From positions 434,001 through 498,000 of the forward strand of contig NZ_JAFCKF010000002.1 in assembly GCF_018130545.1 (NCBI RefSeq): a stretch of 64,000 bases of DNA. Reading direction: 5' to 3'. The stretch comes from Bradyrhizobium tropiciagri (GTDB lineage: Bacteria > Pseudomonadota > Alphaproteobacteria > Rhizobiales > Xanthobacteraceae). The notes beneath the pieces were generated by a model. That model did not search any database and was not told the DNA's origin. It was given only the letters and a program-made list of their open reading frames with translations. Both the position numbers and the translations under genes were made by a program. Below, piece by piece: positions 53,466-64,000 of this stretch (positions within the stretch are counted from its first letter, which is position 1; every line of letters starts with the position of its first letter).

Positions 53466-54071
53466 TTAGAACCGCTTGCTGAGGAATTTCGATCCCTTGA
53501 GCCCGTAGCGCCAAGGCAGCTCGACGGCCTTGGTGATGCCGATCCGTATTCCGGTGACGATCTCGGGCGCTTCCAGCCGCGCATGCAGCGCGATCGGCGG
53601 GCGGTCGAGCGGCAATTCGCTGTGCGCGATGGTGATGCCGAGCGCCTCGCAGAGCTTGCCGGGGCCGGAGCACAGCGCGCGCTCGTCTTCCAGCCCGCGC
53701 CGCCGCCGCATCGCGGCGAGCCCATGGGTCGGCTCGAGCGCGCGGATCAGCACGGCGCTGGCCGAGCCCGGCTGCTCGCAGACGAAATTGACGCACCAGT
53801 GGATGCCGTAGGAGCGGTAGACGTAGGAGAATCCGGGCGGGCCGAACATCACCTGGTTGCGCGGGGTCGGGCCGTTGTAGGAGTGCGCCGCCGGTTCGGT
53901 GTGATGATAGGCTTCGACCTCGGTGATGATGCCGCCGACGCCGCCGACCAGGAAGGTCGCGCCGATCAGGTCGGGCGCGACCTCGAGCACGTTGCGGTCG
54001 AAGAAGGAGCGCTTCAGCGCCTTGCCGAGGCGCGGCGTGGCCGCACGGGTCGATCGGGGATTTTGAGCCAT
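53466..54071 (-). CDS. 3-methyladenine DNA glycosylase (AAG/MPG family)
   Basis: A 201-residue base-excision repair enzyme that removes alkylated and deaminated purines. [20 protein letters not shown] holds the catalytic glutamate; [20 protein letters not shown] is the second family block, and [14 protein letters not shown] the third. The ATG at 54071 gives the family's usual length; the frame extends to 54167 toward lipA without sense. It is convergent with valS and divergent from lipA. Confidence 0.92.
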   Translation of the reverse strand: MAQNPRSTRAATPRLGKALKRSFFDRNVLEVAPDLIGATFLVGGVGGIITEVEAYHHTEPAAHSYNGPTPRNQVMFGPPGFSYVYRSYGIHWCVNFVCEQPGSASAVLIRALEPTHGLAAMRRRRGLEDERALCSGPGKLCEALGITIAHSELPLDRPPIALHARLEAPEIVTGIRIGITKAVELPWRYGLKGSKFLSKRF

Positions 54072-54203
54072 TTTGGGGTAGGAATCGGCGTGGAACGGAC
54101 CGCAACACTGCCAATATATGGGCTGATCTGCTAGGGTCGCAGGGCGGGTTGCGAGCCGCATCAACACCGATTAGCTATGGTTTCTCGCGACTTGCAGGCA
54201 CAT

Positions 54204-55163
54204 ATGGTCACCATCGTCGACACCATCTCCACCTCTCAGCTCCGCCCGCGTCACCCCGAAAAGGTGAACCGGCCGGATGCCGTATCGCCGCCGAAGCCGG
54301 ACTGGATCCGGGTCCGCGCGCCGAACACGCGTGGCTATGCGGATACCCGCAAGATCGTGAAGGAGAACGGCCTCGTCACGGTGTGCGAGGAGGCGGGCTG
54401 CCCCAATATCGGCGAGTGCTGGGACAAGAAGCACGCCACCTTCATGATCATGGGCGACACCTGCACCCGCGCCTGTGCGTTCTGCAACGTCAAGACCGGC
54501 ATGCCCGGCGCGCTCGATGCCATTGAGCCCGAACACGTTGCCGAGGCGGTTTCCAAGCTGGGACTGGCCCATGTCGTCATCACCTCGGTCGATCGCGACG
54601 ATCTCGCCGACGGCGGCGCCGAGCATTTTGCGCAAGTGATCCGCGCCATCCGCGCGCGCTGCCCGACCACCACGATCGAGATCCTGACGCCGGACTTCCT
54701 GCGCAAGGACGGCGCGCTCGAGCGCGTGGTCGCCGCCAAGCCCGACGTCTTCAACCACAATCTGGAAACCGTGCCGTCGCGCTATCTGACGGTACGTCCC
54801 GGTGCCCGCTATTTCCACTCGATCCGGCTCTTGCAGCGGGTCAAGGAGATCGACCCGACCATCTTCACCAAGTCGGGCATCATGGTCGGCCTTGGCGAAG
54901 AGCGGCACGAGGTGCTGCAGGTGATGGACGATCTGCGCTCGGCCGAGGTCGACTTCCTGACCATCGGCCAGTACCTGCAGCCGACCCGCAAGCATCATGC
55001 GGTGATGCGCTACGTGACGCCGGACGAGTTCGCCGGCTACGAGCGCGTTGCCTATACCAAGGGTTTCCTGATGGTGTCGGCGAGCCCGCTGACACGCTCG
55101 TCGCATCATGCCGGCGAGGATTTTGCCAAACTGCAGGCGGCCCGCACGGCCCGCGGCCGCTAG
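54204..55163 (+). CDS. lipA: lipoyl synthase
   Basis: A 319-residue radical-SAM enzyme inserting two sulfurs into octanoyl chains on lipoyl domains. The auxiliary cluster cysteines [12 protein letters not shown] (61, 66, 72) and the radical-SAM CxxxCxxC (87, 91, 94 in CTRACAFC) are all present, with the C-terminal RSSHHA serine. ATG 54204 is chosen because it gives the usual length and start; an in-frame ATG at 54177 would add nine residues. It begins a run with a P-loop protein and a COQ10-like protein. Confidence 0.95.
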   Translation: MVTIVDTISTSQLRPRHPEKVNRPDAVSPPKPDWIRVRAPNTRGYADTRKIVKENGLVTVCEEAGCPNIGECWDKKHATFMIMGDTCTRACAFCNVKTGMPGALDAIEPEHVAEAVSKLGLAHVVITSVDRDDLADGGAEHFAQVIRAIRARCPTTTIEILTPDFLRKDGALERVVAAKPDVFNHNLETVPSRYLTVRPGARYFHSIRLLQRVKEIDPTIFTKSGIMVGLGEERHEVLQVMDDLRSAEVDFLTIGQYLQPTRKHHAVMRYVTPDEFAGYERVAYTKGFLMVSASPLTRSSHHAGEDFAKLQAARTARGR

Positions 55164-55241
55164 ATTTTGTAAACGGCGGTGAGCCGGCGCCGTCACGCGC
55201 CGTTGCTTGATCGAGCCTTGATTGAGCCTTTGGACGGGACA

Positions 55242-55781
55242 ATGCAGCGCGTTCTGGTGATGGGATCGTCGGGATCCGGCAAGTCGACATTTGCGCGGCG
55301 GCTGTCCGCCATGACGGGCGTCCCGACGGTGTCGATCGACGCGCTGTTCTGGAAGCCGGGCTGGGTCGAATCCGACAAGAACGAATTCGAGCACCGCATG
55401 ATCGCGGCTGCGCGCGAGCCGCGATGGATCATGGACGGGAATTACATGCGGTATGGCGCAGGTGAGCTGCGCCGCGAGCTCTCCGACACGATCATCTGGT
55501 TCGACCTGCCGCGATCGACCTGCATGCTGGGCATCTTCAGGCGCATTGCCGGCAGCTATGGCCAGGTTCGCCCCGAGATGGCCGAAGGCTGCCCCGAGAA
55601 GATCGATCTGGAATTCTTCCGCTACGTCTGGACCTATCGCCAGCAGCAGCGGCCGAGGTTGCTCGACTATTTCAAGGGATTGCGCGCCGATCAAGCGCTG
55701 GTCTGCTTCACCGATCGGGTGCAGGCGGACGATTATCTGGAGAGCGTCGCACGCCGGCAAAACCGTGCGAGTATTAACTGA
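55242..55781 (+). CDS. P-loop nucleoside-kinase-like protein
   Basis: A 179-residue protein with Walker A GSSGSGKST at about residues 9-17 and the adenylate-kinase/topology-modulation (FlaR-like) pattern: SIDALFWKPGWVES, then WIMDGNYMRYG and IIWFDLPRSTC. Substrate unknown; the family name is historical. Start ATG 55242 begins the first strand. Its stop overlaps the next ATG (TGATG), so it is coupled to the COQ10-like gene. Confidence 0.8.
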   Translation: MQRVLVMGSSGSGKSTFARRLSAMTGVPTVSIDALFWKPGWVESDKNEFEHRMIAAAREPRWIMDGNYMRYGAGELRRELSDTIIWFDLPRSTCMLGIFRRIAGSYGQVRPEMAEGCPEKIDLEFFRYVWTYRQQQRPRLLDYFKGLRADQALVCFTDRVQADDYLESVARRQNRASIN

Positions 55782-56248
55782 TGCCACGATTCTCAAGCAA
55801 GCGGCGGGTTCGCCACACCGCATCTCAAATGTTCGATCTGGTCGCTGACGTCGAGCGCTATCCGGAATTCGTGCCGCTGTGCCAGGCGCTCAAGGTCCGC
55901 CAGCGGACGCCGAAGGACGATGGCACCGAAATCGTGGTGGCCGACATGACGGTCTCCTTCAAGCTGGTCAAGGAAACCTTCACCAGCAAGGTGACGCTCG
56001 ACCGGCCCAATCTGAAGATCCTGGTCGAATATCTGCGCGGCCCGTTCAGCAATCTGGAAAATCGCTGGAGCTTCGAGCCGAAGTCGGAGACCGAATGCGA
56101 TGTCGGCTTCTTCCTGAATTACGAATTCAAGAGCCGGATGCTGGCGATGCTGATGGGCTCGATGTTCGACGCCGCGTTCTCACGCTTCGCAGCGGCGTTC
56201 GAGAAGCGCGCGGACCAGGTCTACGGCAAGCCTCAGCTCTCAACTTAG
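55781..56248 (+). CDS. COQ10/RatA-like START-domain protein
   Basis: A 155-residue polyketide-cyclase/START fold protein. MFDLVADVERYPEFVPLC near residue 17 and the closing MLMGSMFDAAFSRFAAAFEKRA helix are family landmarks. The mitochondrial homologue COQ10 binds ubiquinone and aids respiration; the E. coli homologue RatA was described as a ribosome-association toxin. In this setting beside lipA a quinone role is the more likely reading, by inference. Confidence 0.85.
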   Translation: MPRFSSKRRVRHTASQMFDLVADVERYPEFVPLCQALKVRQRTPKDDGTEIVVADMTVSFKLVKETFTSKVTLDRPNLKILVEYLRGPFSNLENRWSFEPKSETECDVGFFLNYEFKSRMLAMLMGSMFDAAFSRFAAAFEKRADQVYGKPQLST

Positions 56249-56261
56249 CGAACCGCCTCGT

Positions 56262-56311
56262 CTTCCTGTGGGAACGCAGATGCCCGGCACGAGGCCGGGC
56301 ATGACAGACGA
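56262..56311. repeat. Rhizobiales intergenic palindrome (MPGLVPGI-type)
   Basis: The hairpin ATGCCCGGC/GCCGGGCAT around ACGAG (56280-56302) is flanked by GTGGGAACGCAG and ATGACAGACG. On the minus strand it reads MPGLVPGI, the well-known false peptide produced by this multicopy element in Rhizobiales annotations. It lies between convergent genes. Confidence 0.7.
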
Positions 56312-56333
56312 TGCGCAGGCGCGTTTCGCCGAC

Positions 56334-56726
56334 TTACGGGCAGGAACGACGCACGCCGCCGGATGCGATGTAGGTGCCCGACGCCGGGTCGTAGGAGCGG
56401 AAACGCTGCGAGCAATAGGCGTCGTTGTTGGCCTTGGCCTGGCTGGCCGCGATGGCGCCGCCGATGATCGCACCGGCCGCAAGCCCGCCAATGATCGCAG
56501 CACCGTTACCGCCACCGTGGTGGTGGTATCCGCCACGGTAGCCGCCGCGATAGCCGTAACGCGGACCGCCATGCCCGTGATGGTAGTACTGCACGTGTTC
56601 GACGGAGGTCGGCTGGTCCTGCAGCCGTGTAGGCGCGAGCGGGGCGGCGAATGAGGGGGCGACAGTCGACAGCGTCATGGCGCCAGCGCTGATTGCGGCC
56701 ACGATCAAAGTTCCCAACTTCATCAT
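56334..56726 (-). CDS. BA14K-like secreted protein with His/Gly-rich repeats
   Basis: A 130-residue protein with a signal peptide (ends PSFAA), a low-complexity middle of Tyr-Arg-Gly-Gly and His-His units (about residues 48-75), a glycine-zipper hydrophobic segment (AAIIGGLAAGAIIGGAIAAS) and the BA14K ending YCSQRFRSYDPASGTYIA. The family was first described as an immunoreactive Brucella protein with lectin-like activity. AAGGAG precedes the ATG pair at 56726/56723. The histidine-rich stretch might bind metal. Confidence 0.8.
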   Translation of the reverse strand: MMKLGTLIVAAISAGAMTLSTVAPSFAAPLAPTRLQDQPTSVEHVQYYHHGHGGPRYGYRGGYRGGYHHHGGGNGAAIIGGLAAGAIIGGAIAASQAKANNDAYCSQRFRSYDPASGTYIASGGVRRSCP

Positions 56727-56898
56727 TTTCTCCTTGTTGTGGGATTTTGCCGTTCGAAGAACAGTTGAAACGGCAGAGTTGGATCAACAGAAAACGGCGC
56801 GCTGACGTCCTAGTTCCACCTGAGATAGGCGGCACTGGGTCGCAGTTGACTGAAGGGCAGTGTGACGTCGGCCTTGGTGTGATTCGACTCTCGTCGGC

Positions 56899-57501
56899 CT
56901 ATCCGCGCGGCGGCCGCCGCCGTTTCGCGGCGTGGCTGCGCGGCGAACGGGCGACCCGTGGCCGCAATCGGCTGCTGGCGGCTTCGCGGCGCGGCTTGGC
57001 GGCCTGCGGCGGGCGGGCGAGCTCGATCAGCATACGAAGTGCTTCGACCACGGAGCGTTGCCGCACCGTGCTGCGGCCGATCGCGCCGAAGCGCTGCTCG
57101 CGATGCAGGATGCGGCCGTCGCGCGCGGCGACTGCAAAATGCACCAGGCCGACCGGCTTGCCCGGCGTCGCGCCGCCGGGGCCCGCGATCCCGGTGATCG
57201 AGACCGCTAGGTCGACGCCGGCCTTTTCCAGCGCGCCGATCGCCATCGCGGTCGCGGTTTCCTTGCTCACTGCGCCGAATGTCTCGAGCGTCGCGGCCTT
57301 GACGCCGAGCATCACCCGCTTGGCCTCGTTCGAATAGGTGACGAAGCCGCGATCGATCACGTCGGAAGAACCGGGGATGTCGGTGAGCGCGCCCGCGACC
57401 AGGCCGCCGGTGCAGGACTCGGCAGTCGCGATGGTCAGCTTGCGCATCCGGCACAGGTCGAGCAGCGAGCGGGAGAGGGCACGAGCGTCGCTGCCGCCCA
57501 T
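56899..57501 (-). CDS. CinA-family nicotinamide-nucleotide amidohydrolase
   Basis: About 200 residues, matching the stand-alone C-terminal CinA domain (PncC/YgaD type) that converts NMN to nicotinate mononucleotide. ATAESCTGGLVAG, the DRGFVTYSNEAK segment and SITGIAGPGGATPGKPVGLV are the family blocks. There is no N-terminal MoCF domain. The last 38 or so residues form an Arg/Pro/Ala-rich tail not normally part of the domain. ATG 57501 is two bases after the ispDF stop; a GTG at 57510 is possible. Co-transcribed with ispDF. Confidence 0.88.
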   Translation of the reverse strand: MGGSDARALSRSLLDLCRMRKLTIATAESCTGGLVAGALTDIPGSSDVIDRGFVTYSNEAKRVMLGVKAATLETFGAVSKETATAMAIGALEKAGVDLAVSITGIAGPGGATPGKPVGLVHFAVAARDGRILHREQRFGAIGRSTVRQRSVVEALRMLIELARPPQAAKPRREAASSRLRPRVARSPRSHAAKRRRPPRG

Positions 57502-57502
57502 G

Positions 57503-58699
57503 TCAGGCACTCCAGCTCTTGTCGTCCCAGGGAAGGCGGATCGTCGCGCTCGCGGTCGCCGCGATGCCTTCCTCGCGGCCGGTGAAGCCGAGCCGCTCGC
57601 TGGTGGTCGCCTTGACCGCCACGCGCGAGATGTGAACGCCGGAGATCTCCGCGATCTTGGCGCGCATGGTGTCGCGCAGCGGGCCGATCTTCGGCCGCTC
57701 GCAGATCATCGTCACTTCGAGATTGGCGATCCGTCCGCCGCGCGTTGTGACGCGCTCGACGGCGTATTTCAGGAACTGATCGGAGGAGGCGCCCTTCCAC
57801 TTGGCGTCGCTCGGCGGGAAATGCGAGCCGATGTCGCCGTCGGCCAGTGCGCCGAGGATGGCGTCGACCAGCGCATGCAGCCCGACATCGCCGTCAGAAT
57901 GAGCCAGGAAGCCGCGTGTATGCGGCACCCGCACGCCGCAGAGCATGACATGGTCGCCGTCGCCAAAGGCGTGCACGTCGTAGCCGGTGCCGGTCCTGAT
58001 GTCACCGAGCTGGCTCGCGAGCCGCGCTTCCTCGCGCACGAAGTCTTCGGGGGTGGTCAGTTTCATGTTGGCAGCATCGCCTTCAAACGTCGCAACGGTC
58101 AATCCCGCCCATTCAGCCAGTGCCGCATCGTCGGTGAAATCACTGCGGCCCTCGCGCGCAGCGCGACGATGCGCCTCCAAGATTACGTCGAAACGAAAAG
58201 CCTGCGGCGTCTGCGCGATGCGCAGGCGTGCGCGCTCCGGCGTCGCCTCGACATCGCCGGCGTCGCCGGTGACCTTGATCGTATCGGTAACGGGAATCAC
58301 GGGGATCGCGGCGCCGGTCCGGCCGGCGGCGGCGATCGCGCGGGAAATCACGGCCGATGTGACGAAGGGACGTGCGGCGTCATGGATCAGAACGATGTCG
58401 GGCTTCTCGGCCGCCAGCGCCTCGAGCCCCGCATGCACCGAGGCCTGCCGGGTCGCGCCGCCTGGCGTCGGCGGCTGATGGCGCAGGCCCGCGACCGCTT
58501 CATCGAACAGCGCGGCGTCATCAGGGTTGACGACCGGCTGCACCGCAAACACGTCCGGATGTCCGGAGAACGCCTCCATGGCCCGGTAGATCACCGTCTG
58601 GCCGCCGATCGTCCGGTATTGCTTGGGTCCGCCGGCGCCGGCGCGCAGTCCACGGCCGGCTGCGACGAGGATGGCTGCGGTACGCTCAGGCTGCGGCAT
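57503..58699 (-). CDS. ispDF: bifunctional MEP cytidylyltransferase / MECDP synthase
   Basis: A 398-residue fusion performing steps three and five of the MEP isoprenoid pathway. IspD part (residues 1-230): [21 protein letters not shown] and IHDAARPFV. IspF part (residues 238-398): [15 protein letters not shown], with metal ligands, and [20 protein letters not shown]. The fusion is typical of alphaproteobacteria. ATG 58699 begins the first strand; the frame continues to 58888 without meaning. Divergent from dusB. Confidence 0.95.
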   Translation of the reverse strand: MPQPERTAAILVAAGRGLRAGAGGPKQYRTIGGQTVIYRAMEAFSGHPDVFAVQPVVNPDDAALFDEAVAGLRHQPPTPGGATRQASVHAGLEALAAEKPDIVLIHDAARPFVTSAVISRAIAAAGRTGAAIPVIPVTDTIKVTGDAGDVEATPERARLRIAQTPQAFRFDVILEAHRRAAREGRSDFTDDAALAEWAGLTVATFEGDAANMKLTTPEDFVREEARLASQLGDIRTGTGYDVHAFGDGDHVMLCGVRVPHTRGFLAHSDGDVGLHALVDAILGALADGDIGSHFPPSDAKWKGASSDQFLKYAVERVTTRGGRIANLEVTMICERPKIGPLRDTMRAKIAEISGVHISRVAVKATTSERLGFTGREEGIAATASATIRLPWDDKSWSA

Positions 58700-58952
58700 T
58701 TTGAACCAATGACAGACGAATCGGGGATGAGGGGAACGGCTGATATCGCCGCGCGCACAGCCCTTAGCATGACCGCTGCGCAAAAACAGAGCGTTTGCGA
58801 TGACTGTGGGAAAAGCAGATTTTGTTGCAGTGCACTTGCGTCGGTGATAGGAATGTCTAAACCGTAGGCATGAGCCTTGACTGCACAAGAATTGTGCGCA
58901 GAATGGACCACGTCAGCTGCAATGGCGTTGCTGACAGAACGACGAGACGGCT

Positions 58953-59987
58953 GTGACCGGCGTGCAAAGTACTCCTCGTAACCCATTGAAGATAGGCGAC
59001 ATTGCTGTCGCCAACCGGGTTCTTCTCGCGCCCATGTCAGGGATCACCGACGCGCCGTTCCGGCGACTCGCGGCCGCCTTGGGTGCCGGTCTGGTGGTCT
59101 CGGAGATGACGGCCAGCGATGATCTGGTGAACGGCAAGCCGATGTCGAAGCTGCGTTGTGAGGCAGCCGGGATCGGGCCGCATGTGGTCCAGCTGGCCGG
59201 CTGCGAGACCCGCTGGATGGCGGAGGGTGCACGGGTCGCCGAAGGCGCCGGCGCCGACATCATCGACATCAACATGGGCTGTCCGGCACGGCACGTGACC
59301 GGAGGTCAGTCCGGCTCGGCCCTGATGCGCGATCTCGACCATGCGGTGACGCTGATCGACGCGACGATTTCGGCGGTCAAGGTGCCGGTGACGCTGAAGA
59401 TGCGGCTCGGCTGGGACGACCGCTCACTCAACGCGCCCGAACTGGCGCGCCGCGCCGAGGCGTCAGGCGTGCAGATGATCACCGTGCATGGCCGCACCCG
59501 CTGCCAGTTCTACAAGGGTGACGCAAACTGGAATGCGGTGCGCGCGGTCAAGGACGCTGTCACGATCCCGGTCGTGGTCAATGGCGACATCACCTCGTTC
59601 GACAAGGCCGTGGGTGCGCTGGAGAAGTCGGGCGCCGACGCCGTGATGATCGGCCGCGGCGCGCAGGGCCAGCCCTGGCTGCCCGGCCAGATCGGCCGCC
59701 GCCTGGAGACCGGGATCGCCGAGGCCACGCCGTCGCTCGCCGAGCAGCTCAAGCATGTTCGCGCGCTTTATGACGAGGTGTGCAGCCATTACGGCCTGCG
59801 CATCGGCCTCAAGCATGCACGCAAGCATCTCGGCTGGGCGCTGGAGACCGCAGCCGCCTATAGCTGCGCGCCGGCGGCGACCTTGAAGACCTGGCGGCAG
59901 GCGATCCTGACTTCGGAAGAGCCGTCCAGCGTGCATCGCGCGCTCGAAGACGCCTACGACGATTTTGCCTGGAGTGCTGCCGCATGA
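58953..59987 (+). CDS. dusB: tRNA-dihydrouridine synthase (NifR3)
   Basis: A 344-residue FMN enzyme reducing uridine in the D-loop of t[19 protein letters not shown] at the N-terminus, [20 protein letters not shown] with the catalytic cysteine near residue 110, and [13 protein letters not shown] are present. The start is GTG 58953. In many alphaproteobacteria this gene (once called nifR3) leads the ntrB-ntrC operon, as here, with a 4-base overlap to ntrB. Confidence 0.95.
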   Translation: MTGVQSTPRNPLKIGDIAVANRVLLAPMSGITDAPFRRLAAALGAGLVVSEMTASDDLVNGKPMSKLRCEAAGIGPHVVQLAGCETRWMAEGARVAEGAGADIIDINMGCPARHVTGGQSGSALMRDLDHAVTLIDATISAVKVPVTLKMRLGWDDRSLNAPELARRAEASGVQMITVHGRTRCQFYKGDANWNAVRAVKDAVTIPVVVNGDITSFDKAVGALEKSGADAVMIGRGAQGQPWLPGQIGRRLETGIAEATPSLAEQLKHVRALYDEVCSHYGLRIGLKHARKHLGWALETAAAYSCAPAATLKTWRQAILTSEEPSSVHRALEDAYDDFAWSAAA

Positions 59988-61159
59988 CGTCAGCCATGGA
60001 GTTTCGCCGGCCCGTGCCGACCGATGGCGAGGCCATCCTCAACGCGCTGCCCAATCCGGTGCTGCTGGTCGCGCCCGACGGACGGATTGTCGATGCCAAT
60101 ATCGCCGCGGAGTCCTTTTTCGAGATCTCGGCTCAATTTCTGCGCCGGCAGTCACTGAAGGAGCTGGTGCCGTTCGGTAGCCCGCTGCTGGCGCTGATCG
60201 AGCAGGTGCGCACCAGCGGCTCACCGGTCAACGAATACAAGGTCGATCTCGGCACGCCGCGGATCGGCGGTGATCGCCAGGTCGACCTGCACGTCGCGCC
60301 GCTGACCGAGCGGCCGGGGCACATCGTGGTGATGCTGCAGGAGCGCACCATCGCCGACAAGATGGACCGCCAGCTCACCCATCGCAGCGCCGCGCGCTCG
60401 GTGATCGCGCTGGCTGCGATGCTCGCCCACGAGATCAAGAATCCGCTGTCGGGCATTCGCGGCGCCGCGCAGCTGCTGGAGCAGCAGGCATCGTCTGAAG
60501 ACCGGCTGCTGACGCGGCTGATCTGCGACGAGGCGGACCGCATCGTCACGCTGGTCGACCGTATGGAAGTGTTCGGCGATGACCGCCCGGTGGCGCGCGG
60601 CCCGGTCAACATCCACTCCGTGCTCGACCATGTGAAGCGCCTGGCGCAATCCGGCTTCGCCCGCAACGTGCGCTTCATCGAGGACTATGATCCGTCGCTG
60701 CCGCCGGTGCTCGCCAACCAGGACCAGCTGATCCAGGTGTTCCTCAATCTGGTGAAGAACGCGGCCGAAGCGGTCGCCGATCTTGGCACCGATGCCGAAA
60801 TCCACCTCACCACGGCGTTCCGGCCGGGCGTGCGGCTGTCGGTGCCGGGCAAGAAATCGCGGGTCTCGCTGCCGCTCGAATTCTGCGTCAAGGACAACGG
60901 CTCAGGCGTGCCGGAAGACCTGCTGCCGAACCTGTTCGATCCGTTCGTCACGACAAAGCAGACCGGCAGCGGGCTCGGCCTCGCGCTGGTCGCCAAGATC
61001 GTCGGCGATCACGGCGGCATCATCGAATGCGAGTCGCAGCCGCGCAAAACCACTTTCCGCGTGCTGATGCCGATGTACAGCGCCGCCAAGCAACTCGACC
61101 AAAGCAACCGCGATGACGTTCCGGGTACGTCCTCGCCTGCCTCTCAGGATGCACGATGA
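59984..61159 (+). CDS. ntrB: nitrogen sensor histidine kinase NtrB
   Basis: A 391-residue cytosolic kinase/phosphatase acting on NtrC in response to PII. A PAS domain lies at about residues 15-120, the HisKA domain has His149 in [20 protein letters not shown], and the ATPase has [13 protein letters not shown] (N box) and [16 protein letters not shown] overlaps the dusB stop (ATGA). No membrane span, as expected. Confidence 0.95.
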   Translation: MTSAMEFRRPVPTDGEAILNALPNPVLLVAPDGRIVDANIAAESFFEISAQFLRRQSLKELVPFGSPLLALIEQVRTSGSPVNEYKVDLGTPRIGGDRQVDLHVAPLTERPGHIVVMLQERTIADKMDRQLTHRSAARSVIALAAMLAHEIKNPLSGIRGAAQLLEQQASSEDRLLTRLICDEADRIVTLVDRMEVFGDDRPVARGPVNIHSVLDHVKRLAQSGFARNVRFIEDYDPSLPPVLANQDQLIQVFLNLVKNAAEAVADLGTDAEIHLTTAFRPGVRLSVPGKKSRVSLPLEFCVKDNGSGVPEDLLPNLFDPFVTTKQTGSGLGLALVAKIVGDHGGIIECESQPRKTTFRVLMPMYSAAKQLDQSNRDDVPGTSSPASQDAR

Positions 61160-61168
61160 GGAACACCA

Positions 61169-62611
<1,443 letters not shown>

Positions 62612-62621
62612 GGGTGACGGG

Positions 62622-62640
62622 GCGGGGCTACCAGCCCCGC
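62622..62640 (+). terminator. hairpin between ntrC and ntrY
   Basis: GCGGGGCT/AGCCCCGC, a perfect 8-base stem with a 3-base loop, begins 10 bases after the ntrC stop. It is not followed by a T tract, so it may reduce rather than stop read-through into ntrY. Confidence 0.4.
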
Positions 62641-62789
62641 TACCGTTATTGAGTAGTCACAAATGGTTTTGAGGACACGGCGTCGCGCCTCGGTTTGCGC
62701 CGCGGAAATGTCGCAATTCGGCAACATTGTGATATGATTGCATCAGTTCGCAATTCCCGCGGGCGATCGCACTCAGCTCAATTGCCGGT

Positions 62790-64000
62790 ATGACCAGCGC
62801 AGAGACAACCGCTTCAACGTTACACGCGTCCCCGGCCGGGCCCAATGCAGAGGCAGGGGCGGAGGCGCGTGGCTTCCCCTTGCGGCGCTGGCTGGCGCCG
62901 TTCGCCATCGCCCTCGCGCTGCTGTCCGGCTTCCTCACCTTCGTGGTGCTGACCAACCTGACCCCGATCGAGCCGACGCCCGAGGTGGTCCGCTCGTTCC
63001 TGATGATCAACGCCGGCACTATCCTGCTGCTGGTCGGGATCATCGTCCGGGAAGTCTGGCAGATGGTGCAGGCGAGGCGGCGCGGCCGGGCGGCGGCGCG
63101 GCTGCATGTGCAGATCGTCGGCCTGTTCTCGGTGATCGCGGTGTTGCCGGCCGTGCTGGTCTCGATCGTGGCCAACGTCACCATCGAGCGTGGTCTCGAC
63201 CGGCTGTTCTCGGGCCCCACCAAGGAGGTGATCCAGAATTCGCTGACCATTGCCAGCGCCTACATGCAGGAGCATGCGCAGCTGATCCGCGGCGACATCC
63301 TCGGGATGGCCAACGACATCTCCCGCGCACGCCTGACCCCGCTCTACGACCAGGACCGCCTCTCGTTCCGCGAGTTCCTGACCGCCGCCGCGGCCGCGCG
63401 CAACTTGCCGGTCGTGGTGCTGATGGACAAGGACGGCCACATCCTGGAGAGCGCCGAGACCGGGATCAACCTGAGCTACGCGCTGCCGCCGCCGGACTTC
63501 CTCAGCAAGGTCAACGATACTGATCCCGAGATTTCGGTGTTTCCGGAGAGCTATGTCGCCTCCGTGGTTCGTCTCAAGACCTTCGACGACACCTTCCTCT
63601 ACGTGGCGCGGCTGCTCGATCCGGCCGTCGTCGCCCAGCTCAAGCAGACCCAGACCAGCGCCGCCGAATATGCCCAGCTCGAGACCCGCCGGCTCGGCAT
63701 CCAGGTCGCCTTCGCGCTGATGTTCGCGGTGATCGCACTGACCATCCTGATGGCCTCGGTGCTGATCGGGCTGAACTTCGCCAACGGCCTGGTGTCGCCG
63801 ATCCGACAGCTGATGGGCGCTGCAAGCGAGGTCTCAACCGGCAATCTCAACGTCCAGGTGCCCGTCAACAAATCGGCGAGCGACCTCGCATTGCTCGGCG
63901 AAACCTTCAACAAGATGACGCAGGAGCTGCGCACCCAGCGCAATGAGCTGGTCGATGCCTCCGAGACCATCGACAGTCGCCGCCGCTTCATCGAAGCGGT
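62790..64000 (+). CDS. ntrY: nitrogen regulation sensor kinase NtrY, 3' truncated by window
   Basis: Membrane sensor kinase paired with NtrX. The frame from ATG 62790 is open to the window end (403 codons). It has spans at about residues 35-55, 70-90 and 108-130, a periplasmic sensing region (TKEVIQNSLTIASAYMQEHA and onward), a fourth span at about 305-330, and a HAMP segment (IRQLMGAASEVSTGNLNVQV). The PAS and kinase domains lie beyond the window. Its position after ntrBC and the domain order identify it. No typical ribosome site is obvious ahead of the ATG. Confidence 0.9.
   Translation, partial: MTSAETTASTLHASPAGPNAEAGAEARGFPLRRWLAPFAIALALLSGFLTFVVLTNLTPIEPTPEVVRSFLMINAGTILLLVGIIVREVWQMVQARRRGRAAARLHVQIVGLFSVIAVLPAVLVSIVANVTIERGLDRLFSGPTKEVIQNSLTIASAYMQEHAQLIRGDILGMANDISRARLTPLYDQDRLSFREFLTAAAAARNLPVVVLMDKDGHILESAETGINLSYALPPPDFLSKVNDTDPEISVFPESYVASVVRLKTFDDTFLYVARLLDPAVVAQLKQTQTSAAEYAQLETRRLGIQVAFALMFAVIALTILMASVLIGLNFANGLVSPIRQLMGAASEVSTGNLNVQVPVNKSASDLALLGETFNKMTQELRTQRNELVDASETIDSRRRFIEA

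Overview
The window looks like chromosomal DNA of an alphaproteobacterium of the Bradyrhizobium/Nitrobacteraceae type. Supporting this are the high GC content, the general amino-acid transporter aapJQMP, a fused ispDF, PopZ, a BA14K-type protein, the dusB(nifR3)-ntrB-ntrC-ntrY nitrogen-regulation cluster, and copies of palindromic intergenic repeats typical of that group, including the one whose spurious translation reads MPGLVPGI. The species call is inference; no rRNA is present.

Layout. 1-1.7 kb: end of a De Ley-Doudoroff galactonate pathway (dgoK partial, dgoA). 1.7-4.8 kb: a gene-poor stretch with a zinc-ribbon protein, orphan hairpins, a duplicated palindrome, two very small ORFs and a frameshifted membrane-protein gene, ending at tRNA-Arg(TCT). 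5.1-12.5 kb: bacterial alpha-2-macroglobulin overlapping pbpC (PBP1C). 12.6-18.3 kb: a lipid-linked sugar module (GT39, PAP2, GT2, LAB_N protein) and an M23 murein peptidase. 18.4-26 kb: a Na/Pi cotransporter, a PilZ protein, a TPR lipoprotein and cpaBCDE of a Tad/Flp pilus. 26.2-33.4 kb: metC, aapJQMP, cysK.

34-44 kb: a four-gene tripartite RND pump (outer-membrane lipoprotein, adaptor, two tandem RND pumps of MdtBC type) followed by a DTW-domain protein and tRNA-Cys. 44-47 kb: small proteins, a divergent TetR/DUF1772 pair with two candidate operators, and tRNA-Asn. 47-53.5 kb: PCMT-like protein, TolC, PopZ, ValS. 53.5-64 kb: a DNA glycosylase, lipA, a P-loop protein, a COQ10/RatA-like protein, a BA14K protein, cinA, ispDF, then dusB-ntrB-ntrC and the start of ntrY, cut by the window end.

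Most genes are housekeeping or envelope functions (murein synthesis and repair, lipid A or polyprenyl-sugar modification, pili, efflux). I found no CRISPR array, no prophage and no intact insertion sequence. The parts least explained by known families are the 2.2-4.8 kb stretch beside tRNA-Arg, the enlarged AapM permease, the Tad cluster without its motor genes, and the envelope-sugar module.
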